From assembly GCA_009760855.2 (NCBI GenBank), contig WPIO01000005.1, forward strand, positions 7,350,001-7,414,000: a stretch of DNA of 64,000 bases, written 5' to 3'. Every line of letters begins with the position of its first letter. The first letter of the stretch is position 1. Below are positions 1 to 10,500 of the stretch, piece after piece. The DNA is from Cristatella mucedo (lineage: Eukaryota; Bryozoa; Phylactolaemata; Cristatellidae). Under the pieces are notes generated by a model. That model worked only from the letters and a program-made list of their open reading frames with translations. It was not told the DNA's origin and searched no databases. A program made the position numbers and the translations under genes.

Positions 1-147
1 AGCACTTTACAGTCTGATCTTTTTGGAGGTAGTGGTATACAAGTAGTGTCTTCTAGTGGAATATTCCGAAGGTCGATGCAGTTCATTGCTGATTAAGAAT
101 AAAGGTATAAAAGAGTGGTTACATGATTTAGCATCCTCATTTGTGCT

Positions 148-262
148 GCAAACCAGAGCTTTTAACGCTATTACCACCGCTTACAGTGAGCAATAAAGAT
201 AATGCTAACTGTACAACTCAGAAAAGCGACCAGGGTCGTGAAGTTCGGCGGCTATCCACTGG
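148..262 (-). mobile_element. SINE-B (tRNA-derived), diverged copy
   Basis: This resembles the SINE-B copies near 10.3, 12.5 and 42.2 kb. The shared blocks are 'accaccgcttacag', a gap, then 'gaccagggtcgtgaag', in the same order and roughly the same spacing. The tRNA-like head reads on the minus strand. It is degraded and has no visible AT-rich tail. The match was made by eye only. Confidence 0.4.
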
Positions 263-1736
263 GGTAGGATTCAGGGTGTGTAGCCAAGGATAGTATTAGT
301 ACTTTTTATATTTTAATGGATACATGCATGGCAGAGTACTGCCCTTAGCATTAATGGCATACTGATAGCATCAAGTTTTGGGAAATACGTTGAAAAAGAT
401 ACAAATGTTATTACGTTCAAGCAGTAAGCAAAATTATGCATGTATGCCTTTTAGGTAAGGTTCCTAATCCCCGAGCTTTAGGGATCTGACTGACAAGTTC
501 CAGATAACTAGTGAAATATTTTTTTGATCGGATCACTTCCTAATATAGAGAGTGCGATGCACATAGCTTTAATTTTTTATAGCAATATATTGCGAATTGA
601 CTAGCACCAGGATAGAGGAGGAAGGCTTTAAAATCTTCAAGTTGAGTACCCAAGAAACTCTAGTATCGATAGCTCAATCAGTAATTCGGTCCACTAGCTA
701 CCCGGAGGTTCTGAAAATCATTTTCTGAAAGATACGAGGTTATTTTACGATTTAAAGTGCCACCGCAGATGGTCTCTAGTTACTCTATCTTTTGAAATCA
801 TAGCACTTTGGTCATTTTCAATTACCCCTTCGTGGCAGCGAATAAATAAGAGCAATCCATGCCTGTCGCGCCTATTTTAACGGATCTGCACGTCATGGTA
901 GACTGGTGCTGATGGTGGACTGAACGGTGCATGGTAGACTGGAGCTAGCATACGTTCTGCACGAGCTAGCTGCTCTGAATGGCCTCCTTTATGCCCTTGT
1001 CCAGTCCCGTACTCTCCTAATGGCAAAGTTCATCGCTCAGTCTAAGAAAAATATTAGTTATCTAGCCCCAAACCTTCTGCCCTTCACACGAGAGATGCCT
1101 AGGATTACTTCTGCCTTGAATAACCAACGTAATTGATACGGACTTTGCCGTCAGCATCAGGTATTTGGCAGCATCCTTTAAAGAGTCTGCAGTTATTATG
1201 AAGTTGCCGCTGGACAAGCAGAACTTGAGCCACCACCACTCGTACTACGTATTGCAGCTCCAGGAGAACTTGAACCACTACCACCCATACTGCCTATTGT
1301 CGCTCCTGTCAAAGGCATTAGGACGAGGAGTGTATGACAAGTTAAACTCTTATACCTAATGCTTGAAAGTGCAAGTATGTTTCAATTAGAAATAAGAAAG
1401 AAGCACACCACCGAGTCGAAAAAATCTAGACTGTGTAAGGAACATAACTGGAATTCTGACTAGCGAATAAGTCCTGTGATAGACTTGTTTGAGATTTAGG
1501 CAAATTTAAATACAAAAACCAAGTACTTAAGCACGTATCGTTTCGCCTAGGTATCGGTTAACTTTTGCCCAGCATTATGCTTGTCTCTAAATGGGATATT
1601 TGAGAGATGTCAACGATCAGCGCTCATTCAATTTAACTTCGTAAATAGTAATAGGCATCGTAGATTCGTGTCTGCCTTTTCACAGTTATCTATCGCGCAG
1701 ATATATTAACCTAGAGAAATTTAGGTTTTCATCGTT
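263..1736. other. Anonymous AT-rich DNA
   Basis: I see no recognisable gene or repeat here apart from a short 44-bp tandem duplication at 1219-1306. The small open frames at 927-1136 and 1165-1359 have no domain, compositional or homology signal and look like chance frames. Confidence 0.5.
1219..1306. repeat. 44-bp tandem duplication, two copies
   Basis: Two adjacent segments begin 'agaacttgagccaccacc' and 'agaacttgaaccactacc' and stay alignable to 'gcagctcc' / 'gtcgctcc', with a period of 44 bp. Substitutions separate the copies, so the duplication is not recent. Confidence 0.7.
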
Positions 1737-1774
1737 ATGCAGATGTCACTCACTGGTGCTTTGATTGTTCCTCC

Positions 1775-2700
<926 letters not shown>

Positions 2701-3074
2701 TGCAGCAATGTATTGCTACAATTCCTACTTGTGTGGCAGCAAATATTCTCAAATGGAATGGCGCCACAGATTCAGTAAGGTAACATTGAAGAAATTAGGT
2801 CTGGCCTAGATGCGGACAGTGCAGGTAGGTTTTTCAGGCATTCATAACGTAAATTCTGGTTTCTCCTGCCAGCTACTTTTTTATAATAATAACAATATCA
2901 AAAAACGCCCGGCATCCTGAGAAGAGCTGGATCTCTGTATAGGTATATCTTTTAGAGGTTTTTCCAAGCATACTTTGCATATGCTTTAAGAAGGAAGACC
3001 TGGTGAGTTCTGCCCGACAGAATTGGTTAGGTCTTTTTGTCTATGCAAGAGGATGCCCACTGTTCGTGAAAAGC

Positions 3075-3345
3075 CAAACATCTAAGCAAGTGCGTGAACG
3101 TTGCAACTGGCTTATTATACTACTTCTAACTACTACGAACGTGCTTCCCATCAAAAAGCAAATTGACTTGAAGCACATTCACTCATCATTTAAGTCTTTA
3201 CATTTTTTTACTCCTTTATCCATATCTGAAATTGCGCGTTTTGAAGACACGTTTTGCCACCAGATATTTTACTCCGGTGATTAAGTTTCACCTGTAAAGA
3301 ACTTCAAATCCACTGAAGGCCGTCCATTTAGCTCTCAAAATTCAA
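3075..3345 (+). mobile_element. Old L2/CR1-type LINE fragment
   Basis: A decayed piece of the ORF2 C-terminal region. The translated stretch 'LPIKKQIDLKHIHSSFKSLH' lines up with 'LPVKQRIDFKVLSLTFRSLH' of the better copy at 6683-7210. Upstream, a Cys-rich stretch matches the RERRSCHITPLLADLHW region. Downstream, nucleotides match the 'aaatccttt..ggccgt.catttag' block. This is among the most diverged LINE copies in the window. Confidence 0.55.
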
Positions 3346-6035
3346 GAGAAACTAATGGAATATAACACTTTAAGAATCTAAAAGCCTAGCTTATCCACAC
3401 AGCTCTTGCTCCATAGGCTGTACATTTATATGTGTGTTCTTATGAGTATTGATATAGTACTCGTTCTAAAAAAATAAATGAAATGCTACTTATAAACATT
3501 AGTAAAGTACCTTGACAAAGAATGAATTTAGGGGCGCTATAATTTAAATTTAAATTGTAATCACCCTACTGTATCATAGTCTTGATTTTTCATTAGTTTT
3601 AATCAGTGTTTAGCCTCACTTATTCGGAAATCTATGTTTGGCCTTAATCATTCCGAAAATTAAAGAGTCATTATGAATTTGTGAGGATATGTAGACAGTT
3701 TTTAACGGCTTAAAAATTATAATGCCCAGCACGCCAAGGCTGCGACACCTATTATTAAAGGAGTTCAGCAAGATTTATAGCTAAGAAACTCATTTAATTT
3801 TTGGACTTCCAGAAAACTGACAGTAAAGTTCGCGGATTTTAGTAATTGCCTTGAAGTACAAGATTGTTTAAACATGTCTGAAGTTATGGTTCAAGATGCG
3901 GGTAGTGAGCATCGTATAAAGGTCCTGGTAAAGATAGAATAACTGGGTTTGCCTGTCTTAGGATTACTTCTCTAGAACTAAAATGTGTAACCATTTTTGG
4001 TAGCTAGTTTGATGACTTGGTTCATGAGAGAACGCTTAAACGTTTAGTACCACAATTGTATGCTTATTTTATATATAATTAACATCCTCGTTTGTCTGCG
4101 AGAGTAATTTACTAAACCATCCTTAAATTCGACTAGTAGAATAGATTGCATAGATAATAATTACGCTTATGACCTTAATAAAGACAAAATGACACTGGGA
4201 TTAGACAATCGATAGTCTAAGAGAATGGCAGTTCGGAAGGTATCCCCAATTTTTGAAAACATGCTAATTGTAAAATTTTCCACAAATGCATATATATTTC
4301 ACCAAATAGCGAATGCTAGTATGTAGCACTATCTTAAGCATAGTTTCTACGCTTACCTTAGGAAATCTCAAAGTTTCTCTCATGTAATCAGCGATATAGT
4401 TAGTAGTCGAATTCCAACGTAAGGGAACACGAGTTCTTTTATACAGTGAGGGAATTTTCGGGCTCAATTTGAGCTGCCTTTTCTCCCAAATTTTCACGTT
4501 AGCAGTGCGAATCGATAATACTGTCAGCAATGATTGGCTGGAGAATGAGCGATTTTAAAAACAAATTGTAATGTTAGCGGGGCTTCTGAGAAAAATTTTC
4601 GTGTTGTTGTAGCTCTTGTGAGGTGCTGGTGAATCTTGGTAGGGTCGCGCATTTACTGGAATTGCCTTTTTTTAGAAAGCAGTACGGATCTTTGTTTCTA
4701 AATCGATAACAAAAGAAGCCGATAACTGGCAATCAGGTTCTCTATAAAAACCTAGCCCAATCCAAACACTGACTAAAGCAGTTTCTTAGAAAATGAGAAA
4801 ATAGACTCGTGATGTAAGGTTTCAGGCACCTTCGTGGCACAAGAGTATGAAATGTTCTAGCTTTCACCATGCACCTTTACCAATTCGTGCAACAAGATTG
4901 CTGATACCAGCAATATCTTGGAATTATTGCTGAAAATGAAAATTGACTAGCTCCAGATTGTGCTGCTGCCCTATATGATCTATTAAACACAAACGCCTAA
5001 AAAAGAAAGCTTATTCATCCCTTGGTTGGCATTGGGCAAGACCACTGTAAAGGATCGATTGTAATGACTCGCCATGTGGTTGACTCGGTTCTAACATAGG
5101 TCGCTAATACTTAATAGGTTCCCACCAAGTGTGACTACTTGATTTGGAGAAAAGCAATTATTAGCACCAATGCAATCGCAGGTGCTGATACCACATTATT
5201 TCAATTTAGATCATCAAATGGTGAGACGGAGTGAAGCAAAACAGCTTGCGGTAAACGAACACACTTCTGGCTGCTCCAAGAGTCGAATTGGCAGGCCGAC
5301 CCAGCGAGAGTGTATGCGTGTGTGTGTGTGAAAGAACGTTTACTTAGGTAGTTTTGAACAAAAAGCTTTACGCATGAATGCATTCATCTTCCTAAGCTGC
5401 CACCCGAAGTGGAACGGCTTTTGACACGGGCAACAGCCAACGGCTGATAACTCAGCAGGTGCAGACAAACAAGTGCATGAGTGGTATCCGTCGTGGCATG
5501 AGTCCACGTTGTAAGCCCGGCGCCAGCTGTCATGCGTTCTCGGAATGGACGATGGCTCGACCGTCAAAAATTAAGTCGCGTGCATGCTATAAAAAGGCTT
5601 GGGGAGTGCACGAACACTAGGTATAAAAAAAGAAGATAAAAAGAGAGACAGTGAAAAGAGAGCGAGAGAGCAAAAGAGAGAGATTTAGGTCGGTAACCTA
5701 TCCACTCAGGCGGCCGTCTATCGTCTGTCGACTGGGCAGTCCAGGAGTTTTTGTGAATGCAGTGTTTTTGGTCGGAGACGGGCATCTGGACACCCGGTAA
5801 AGCTTACCACCCTGATGTCCGCTCAGTCATAGGCTTTCACATTTGGTTTCTCAGCTGTGTGTGATCCACGATAATATCTGCACCTGCGTGTGCAACTAAC
5901 GCGTGTAGGCACTGCAAAGGTCAGTGCATGTCAAAGTACAGTAGCTTGGGCTGCTAGGGAACAGAGAGCTAAAAAAATGACCCGAACTTTGGGGATTCTG
6001 ACGATGAGGAAGGGCAATAGATTCCAGACACATTG
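3346..6035. other. Anonymous DNA
   Basis: About 2.7 kb with no supported gene. It holds a short (GT)n near 5318-5330 and a purine-rich GA stretch near 5635-5690. Open frames at 4264-4530 and 5201-5785 on the minus strand show no recognisable motif. A low-copy or very old repeat cannot be excluded by eye. Confidence 0.4.
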
Positions 6036-6165
6036 CTCGTTAAGGCCCAATTTTTAAGGTGCTCGCCCCGACCCAAGTCTGGCCGAGGTCGATGCCTCGA
6101 ACCCTGCTGCATATGTGAAGCGCCTGAATAGAGATTACGTTCTCTTAGGGCACTATACAGGTTAA
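6036..6165 (+). mobile_element. SINE-A (tRNA-derived head, LINE-like tail)
   Basis: An A-box-like segment (taaggcccaatttttaagg) is followed by 'tgctcgcc' and then a B-box-like 'gcctcgaaccctgc', which is the layout of a tRNA-derived pol III promoter. The 3' part 'gaagcgcctgaatagagatt' followed by 'acgttctcttagggcac' is nearly the terminal motif of the LINE family. This copy lacks the extra 30-bp internal repeat present in the copies at 22.5, 31.3, 38.6 and 48.0 kb. It is not a functional tRNA gene because the arms do not pair into a cloverleaf. Confidence 0.7.
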
Positions 6166-6189
6166 TCGTGTTTCAATTACATTTAAGAC

Positions 6190-6680
6190 GACCGAGAAAG
6201 ACGACGCAGAGGCACCTGTTGTGAGCGGCACACGAGGGCACGCTTGGCTTTGAGAGGCAGATCCACTTATTGCACAGGTTTGGGACGTGAGCACAGCAGT
6301 TACTGCCCGCCATTCAACGTACTCATCATTCGTTTGCAGCCACTCCCACTAGCGTCTATCCCAGTTTTTGACCCCATCCCAGTTTTTGCCATGAGATAGG
6401 CTGCTGCTGCTGCTACTGCTTCTCGGGCTACTCTTTGGCGAGAAGCCAGGTAAAGTAACGCATTCGGTGCAGTCCGCTCTCTAAAAGGTCAGGCCTCCCG
6501 AGGTCTGGCCGGCGTGGGGTCACTACCCTGCTTACAGCCGTCGCCTCACACTTGTTCCCTCTCGATACCCGAACTGCAGCTGTGAGCCGCCGCCTCCGGG
6601 CCGCAGAGGCAGCACTAGCTCCTCTCGCCGGGTCAAGGCTCACGAACGGAACCGGAAACGGAACGGACGCCCCACGTATC
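6190..6680. other. GC-rich segment abutting a LINE copy
   Basis: Clearly more GC-rich than its surroundings and dense in CpG, for example around 6490-6650. It contains a short CTG run near 6402-6420. It directly precedes the 5'-truncated LINE at 6683. It could be a relict LINE 5' UTR joined to a 3' end by internal deletion, or an unrelated CpG-rich patch. No gene is recognised; the minus-strand open frame at 6428-6643 is Arg/Ala-rich as expected from GC-rich DNA. Confidence 0.35.
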
Positions 6681-6682
6681 GC

Positions 6683-7446
6683 TTGTTTCTTCGGGCTTGT
6701 TTAGATAAGGATACCGCGTCCAAGTTGGTCCATGCATTCGTGACATCCCGTCCCGACTTCTGCAACTCACTGCTTACTGGCCTACCAGAATGCGGGATCA
6801 GGCGATTTCAGCTGGTGCAAAACTCTGCAGCTATGCTTGCCTGTCGTGAGCGTCTCAGTTGCCACATTACTCCACTTTTCGCCGACCTGCACTGGCTACC
6901 AGTCAAGCAACGGATTGACTTCAAGGTTTTGTCGCTCACTTTTAGGTCACTTCATTCTATGGCTCCAGCCTATCTGTCAGATATACTACCCCATCAGGCC
7001 AAGCATCGTACCACCCGCTTTTCGGAATCCAACAGTCTAGAAATACCTCGTACAAACCTCAAATCCTTTGGAGACCGTGCATTTAGTTCGCATGCTCCCA
7101 AAGCCTGGAAATCCCTCCCAACCTGCGTCAGAACATCCCCTGACCTGACCACATTTAAAAGGAACTTAAAAACACACCTATTTAGTACAGCATTTAGTGG
7201 GTTCCTGTGATTTGTCCATTATGTGGGTATGCTTGCTGACACTGTGCTTGCTGCCACTAACCACATTTGCATGCTGACCCTGTGCATGTCACCCCTAACC
7301 ATATTATTCATTTTTTTTGTTTTTCAAGCATGATTTTACTTACCATTCAATTGCATTTCCATTTGCAGCAAATGTAAAGCGCTTAGAAAGAGATTAGGTT
7401 CTCTGAGGGCGCTTTATCAAGTGCATTATTATTATTATTATTATTC
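6683..7446 (+). mobile_element. L2/CR1-type LINE, 5'-truncated young copy
   Basis: The last part of LINE ORF2 (downstream of the RT palm) plus a complete 3' UTR. An open frame at 6683-7210 of 175 codons contains, in order, the conserved C-terminal motifs AFVTSRPDFCNSLLTGLP, LQLVQNSAA-like, ITPLFADLHWLPVKQRIDFK, PAYLSDILPHQAKHRTTRF and SFGDRAFSSHAPKAW. The 3' UTR ends with 'aaagcgcttagaaagagatt', then 'ctctgagggcgctttatca' and an (ATT)n tail at about 7427-7446. This module is found C-terminal to RT in L2 and CR1 elements. There is no RT or endonuclease domain, so the copy is dead on arrival. It is the best-preserved LINE 3' end here, with the copies at 51.1-52.1 kb. Confidence 0.9.
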
Positions 7447-7591
7447 TTATAGCCGTTCTACCTAGTGATCTAGTCACCATTGCTGCAGTGGCGCCGTATA
7501 CCAACAATCAGAGCTGCTGATCCGTTCAGCAATAACAGCAGCAACAACGCTTATGGTGACGTAAAGATGCACTCTAATTTGATGAACTACC

Positions 7592-7780
7592 CAGAGGCGT
7601 AGGGAGGGCTGGACAGATGTCCCCCGGCTTGAAGGCCAATGGAGCGCCAAAAGCAAAATGGGAGTTTGCATATTAAAAAAAACACTTTTCACGTGAGCGT
7701 ACCAATCTAGATTTCAAGCAAGTCCTTGTTTCAATGGAATTGACTAATGCCGGCTGAGATAGTTAAGCATGTTTACATAC
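7592..7780 (+). mobile_element. Possible hAT 5' terminal region
   Basis: The motif 'cagaggcgtagggaggg' at 7592 resembles the CAGRGGCGTA-type terminal inverted repeats of many hAT transposons. It lies 200 bp upstream of a hAT-like transposase fragment in the same orientation. I found no matching 3' inverted repeat within the next kilobase and could not define a target-site duplication, so this is inference. Confidence 0.35.
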
Positions 7781-7799
7781 TTAGACCGAGCTGCAGCCT

Positions 7800-8342
7800 G
7801 ACGCTTTGGCGGCGCCCACGTCATCATCAAAGAGTCTTTCCAGAGCCTTCTTCAAATCTACGCCAAAGATGCTGCAGCAATTGAGGAGCTCAGCTGGGAC
7901 AAACTCAAATCTGAAAAGATGTCCTTGCAAGATTGCAGGTTGCAGTGCTACGACAACGCAGCTGTCATGTCTGGCCACTTTTCAGGTGTCCAAAAGAGAA
8001 TACTGTCCAGAAATAAGAAGGCAATTTTTGCAAGGGGGATAACCACAGCTGGACCCTGGCAGGAGTTCATGCTATGCTGTGCTGTTCAAGTCATGATTCC
8101 GTTTCATTACCTTTCTTGGAACAATAGAGAGCACATACTTAATCTTTTCAAGATTAACTCTGAGTTGGGAAGAACTGAAGATAGTCTTAGGCACTACTGT
8201 CAAACGTGACTCTGCAATAAGATGGAGTACAAGAGTGGAGGCTGTGAAAGCTATCAATGATGGACTGGACAGCATTGCAGGTCTTTTGATGATTTGTAGC
8301 TTCGTCCCCAGGCGCCGAAAGGTCTCACTATGCCTCTGCAAC
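7800..8342 (+). pseudogene. hAT-type (ZMYM1/DUF4371-like) transposase fragment
   Basis: A broken piece of the hAT-like transposase core found in many animal multicopy 'zinc finger MYM-type 1-like' genes. The first frame gives CRLQCYDNAAVMSGHFSGVQ (about 7930-7990), matching the family signature C-R-G-Q-x-Y-D-N-x-x-x-M-S-G with the catalytic-region Asp. The frame then shifts. From about 8109 another frame reads FLGTIESTYLIFSRLTLSWE and then VKRDSAIRWSTRVEAVKAIN, the family's conserved 'FFGT...RW..L' and 'TRWS.R.EAV' blocks. At least one frameshift and a lost stretch around 8030-8100 (where 'NHSLNL' is expected) make it a pseudogene. The C-terminal dimerisation region is not seen. Confidence 0.75.
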
Positions 8343-8797
8343 TACAAGTGACCCGGCTACCAGGGGTACCACACGGCAGGTAAAGGCCGCTGAGACCGAG
8401 AGGCCACGACACTGGCCCATTTCTTGCCTAAAGAGCACTTACTCGGCCTGACGGCTGAGGGTCATTTGAGATAACGAGGGGAGAGGCAATAAAAAAGAGG
8501 CGATATATTGTGCTGGAAACCGTCTGGAAGTTTCGGAATTCGAAAAAGAACAGAGGCTATAGTGCTGTGAGCTCACAACCGGAATCCTGTTTATTATGAC
8601 TGTTAGTGTCTGGAACTGCACAGTGATATGATATGAAAGACGCCTCCAGAATGTAGCAATTGCTTTCGACCTTACTAACTGAGAATGCATTTGTGTACTT
8701 GGAGTGACGATTCATAGTAAGCATATAGGGTGGCACCTTGTCTATGTGAGGCATGGGAATCATGCCAGTTGACCAGCAAAAGTGACCGAGCCTGAAA
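8343..8797. other. Anonymous DNA after the hAT fragment
   Basis: No recognised gene or repeat. It may be hAT-internal sequence or flank. The minus-strand open frames at 8439-8763 carry no domain signal. Confidence 0.4.
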
Positions 8798-8847
8798 CCA
8801 TAGCTACCACTAGGCCCTAGTGGGAGCTATGGCCCTAGTGACTAGGG
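8798..8847. repeat. Two adjacent palindromes
   Basis: Positions 8798-8832 are a nearly perfect 35-bp inverted repeat with one mismatched pair: left arm 'ccatagctaccactagg', right arm 'cctagtgggagctatgg'. It is followed at once by 'ccctagtgactaggg' (8833-8847), a 7-bp-arm palindrome with a 1-bp loop. Both could extrude as cruciforms. Confidence 0.8.
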
Positions 8848-8929
8848 CCTAGGGGTCGCTGAAAAGTAGCAGATTTTCAGATGCAAAGTGCTATATTTTT
8901 TATCCATAAGGGTATTTCTCACGTACATG

Positions 8930-9650
8930 TGTGACCAGAGCCGATTTCTGTGGCCGCAGCAAGCTCTTCGGTGCAAGGAGGCAGCCAGTACTTGATGATT
9001 GCTTCGTGCTTTGAATCAAGCTCGATGGAGGCTGTTCGTGAACAATGGGGCTCATTGGCTTGACACTAACTAGCAACAAGCCTCATGAAGGACGTTGGAA
9101 TTGAATTCCAAAATGCCCAAAGGGACATCTCAGTGAATCCCCGAAGTAAATGTCAGAAAGGATGTAGATCGTGTAACAATCAAAATGGCTGTAGCAGTAG
9201 TGCTGAAACCTAACTGAGGATGTGTTGCACACACAACACAGACATACCGTGAGCTTGACTCCAACAACACTACAGCTTCAGCATGCTCTGGGTATGACTC
9301 AGCATACCAGCCAAGACCATCTTTCATAGAAAAGCCCACTAGTTGCCACACAAGCCCAAGGAGCCAGCTAGGTTCGCGGACCAAAATAATGTTGACCAGC
9401 TAAAGTCATACACTGAACCAACGCTAAAATGTGATTTTGAGGAACACGAGCTGCTGCTGGCCGGCTAATTCCAGAAGCAACGCTTTCATTGTGGGCAATA
9501 GCACAGGGCACTTTCCTTGCAGGAGAGGCAGAAATGCAGAAAGCGCCGCAGGAAGGGCCTACGGTTGAAAGACAGCAGGAGCCATTGAATGAGCCACCAG
9601 TTGGGCCGGGCAAGCAGGGATCCGGTACCCACCAGGATTAGGCTTAGCCG
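8930..9650 (+). repeat. Duplicated 0.7-kb segment, copy 1
   Basis: Alignable end to end with 14310-15000. Shared blocks include 'aaggaggcagccag'/'taggaggcagccac', 'ctacagcttcagcat', 'cactgaaccaac' and 'gagctgctgctggcc'/'gagttgctgctggcc'. One frame of the shared core (near 9450-9530) is Cys-rich with a degenerate C...GH..C arrangement that could be a retrotransposon gag zinc knuckle. This is weak and both copies are broken. A minus-strand LINE fragment follows in both locations. Confidence 0.65.
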
Positions 9651-9769
9651 GGAGGTATTATTCGGACTCCAGGAATCCTACCCAATCAGCGTACTTTGAC
9701 GCTCGAAGGTAGTCTTAGTTGAACGTAGACAGCTATTTGATTGATAATGGACCCATTTGCACATGAACA

Positions 9770-10080
9770 TTAACGGGGGCAGGTACAAACTTGACAATAC
9801 GATACAAAATCACTATCTAGTAAGAATTCCCTTTGGAAAGATTTTGCGGGATTACGGGCTGACGTTACTAGAGTAGGGCTCGATGAACCAATAACGAGGG
9901 TTACGTCTTTCAATTTTTTCGTGTTGCCAGATTTGCCCATAGCTTCCAGGTTGGTCTTATCATCTTTGAGCTTCATGAAGTCTGATGCAGCCATCAAAAT
10001 GCGAATGTCGTTGATGCAAGCAGCAAGGAAGTTAAATGGGTCCGATAAGGTGAACCACCTTGAAAAGTCGATGGATTGGT
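9770..10080 (-). mobile_element. L2/CR1-type LINE fragment (post-palm RT region)
   Basis: An open minus-strand frame carries LAACINDIRILMAASDFMKL then KDDKTNLEAMGKSGNTKK, equivalent to the LAACIDDIRTWMAANFLKLNDDKTNLLVMGK segment of the other LINE copies, just after the YADD palm motif. It is truncated at both ends. The same subregion occurs in the same place relative to the upstream repeat at 15.1-15.7 kb, so this LINE piece belongs to a duplicated composite. Confidence 0.75.
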
Positions 10081-10324
10081 AAAGCACACTGTCATTCGTG
10101 TTGAAATGATGGCCAAGATAGGGTGTTACTGGTTATACATAAGTTTTGGCGATCTAAGGTCCTTTGATTTGGGCAACTGCCCTCTGTTGATGATCACGAC
10201 CATAGCTCAGAAATATATCAGGGCAGAGGAAGCAAGGAATTAGAGAGAGCGATAACCCCTCGGGAGAAATGTGGCCCTGTAATCTGTGCTGGACCTGGGG
10301 CTGTTGGGATGAACGTGGCTTTAT
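10081..10324. other. Anonymous DNA
   Basis: No gene. The 3' part (about 10200-10345) ends 'ggctttattataaataaata', which looks like the 3' end of an unidentified retroposon with a (TAAA)n tail. It abuts the tail of the minus-strand SINE-B. Confidence 0.35.
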
Positions 10325-10500
10325 TATAAATAAATAAATAAATAAATCCTAGCTGATTAAACAGCCTCTTTTTTGTATAGCGACAGAAGAGCCTTTATGG
10401 CTATCACCACCGCTTGCAGTGGCGATAAAGAATCGCCCACCACAGGAATCGAACACACGACCTCGGGACCAAGGTCGTGAAAGCAACCGCCTTATATGAG
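10325..10500 (-). mobile_element. SINE-B (tRNA-derived)
   Basis: Read on the minus strand, a tRNA-like head with a B box (ggtcgtgtgttcgattcctg) is followed by a body 'gcaagcggtggtgatagcc', 'aaaggctcttctgtcgc', 'cagctagg' and an (ATTT)n tail. The same order occurs at 12498-12645 and 42147-42322. No cloverleaf forms, so it is a SINE and not a tRNA gene. Confidence 0.75.

Noticed and set aside
7781-7978. Minus-strand open frame opposite the hAT fragment
   Set aside because: It is the antisense shadow of the transposase remnant.
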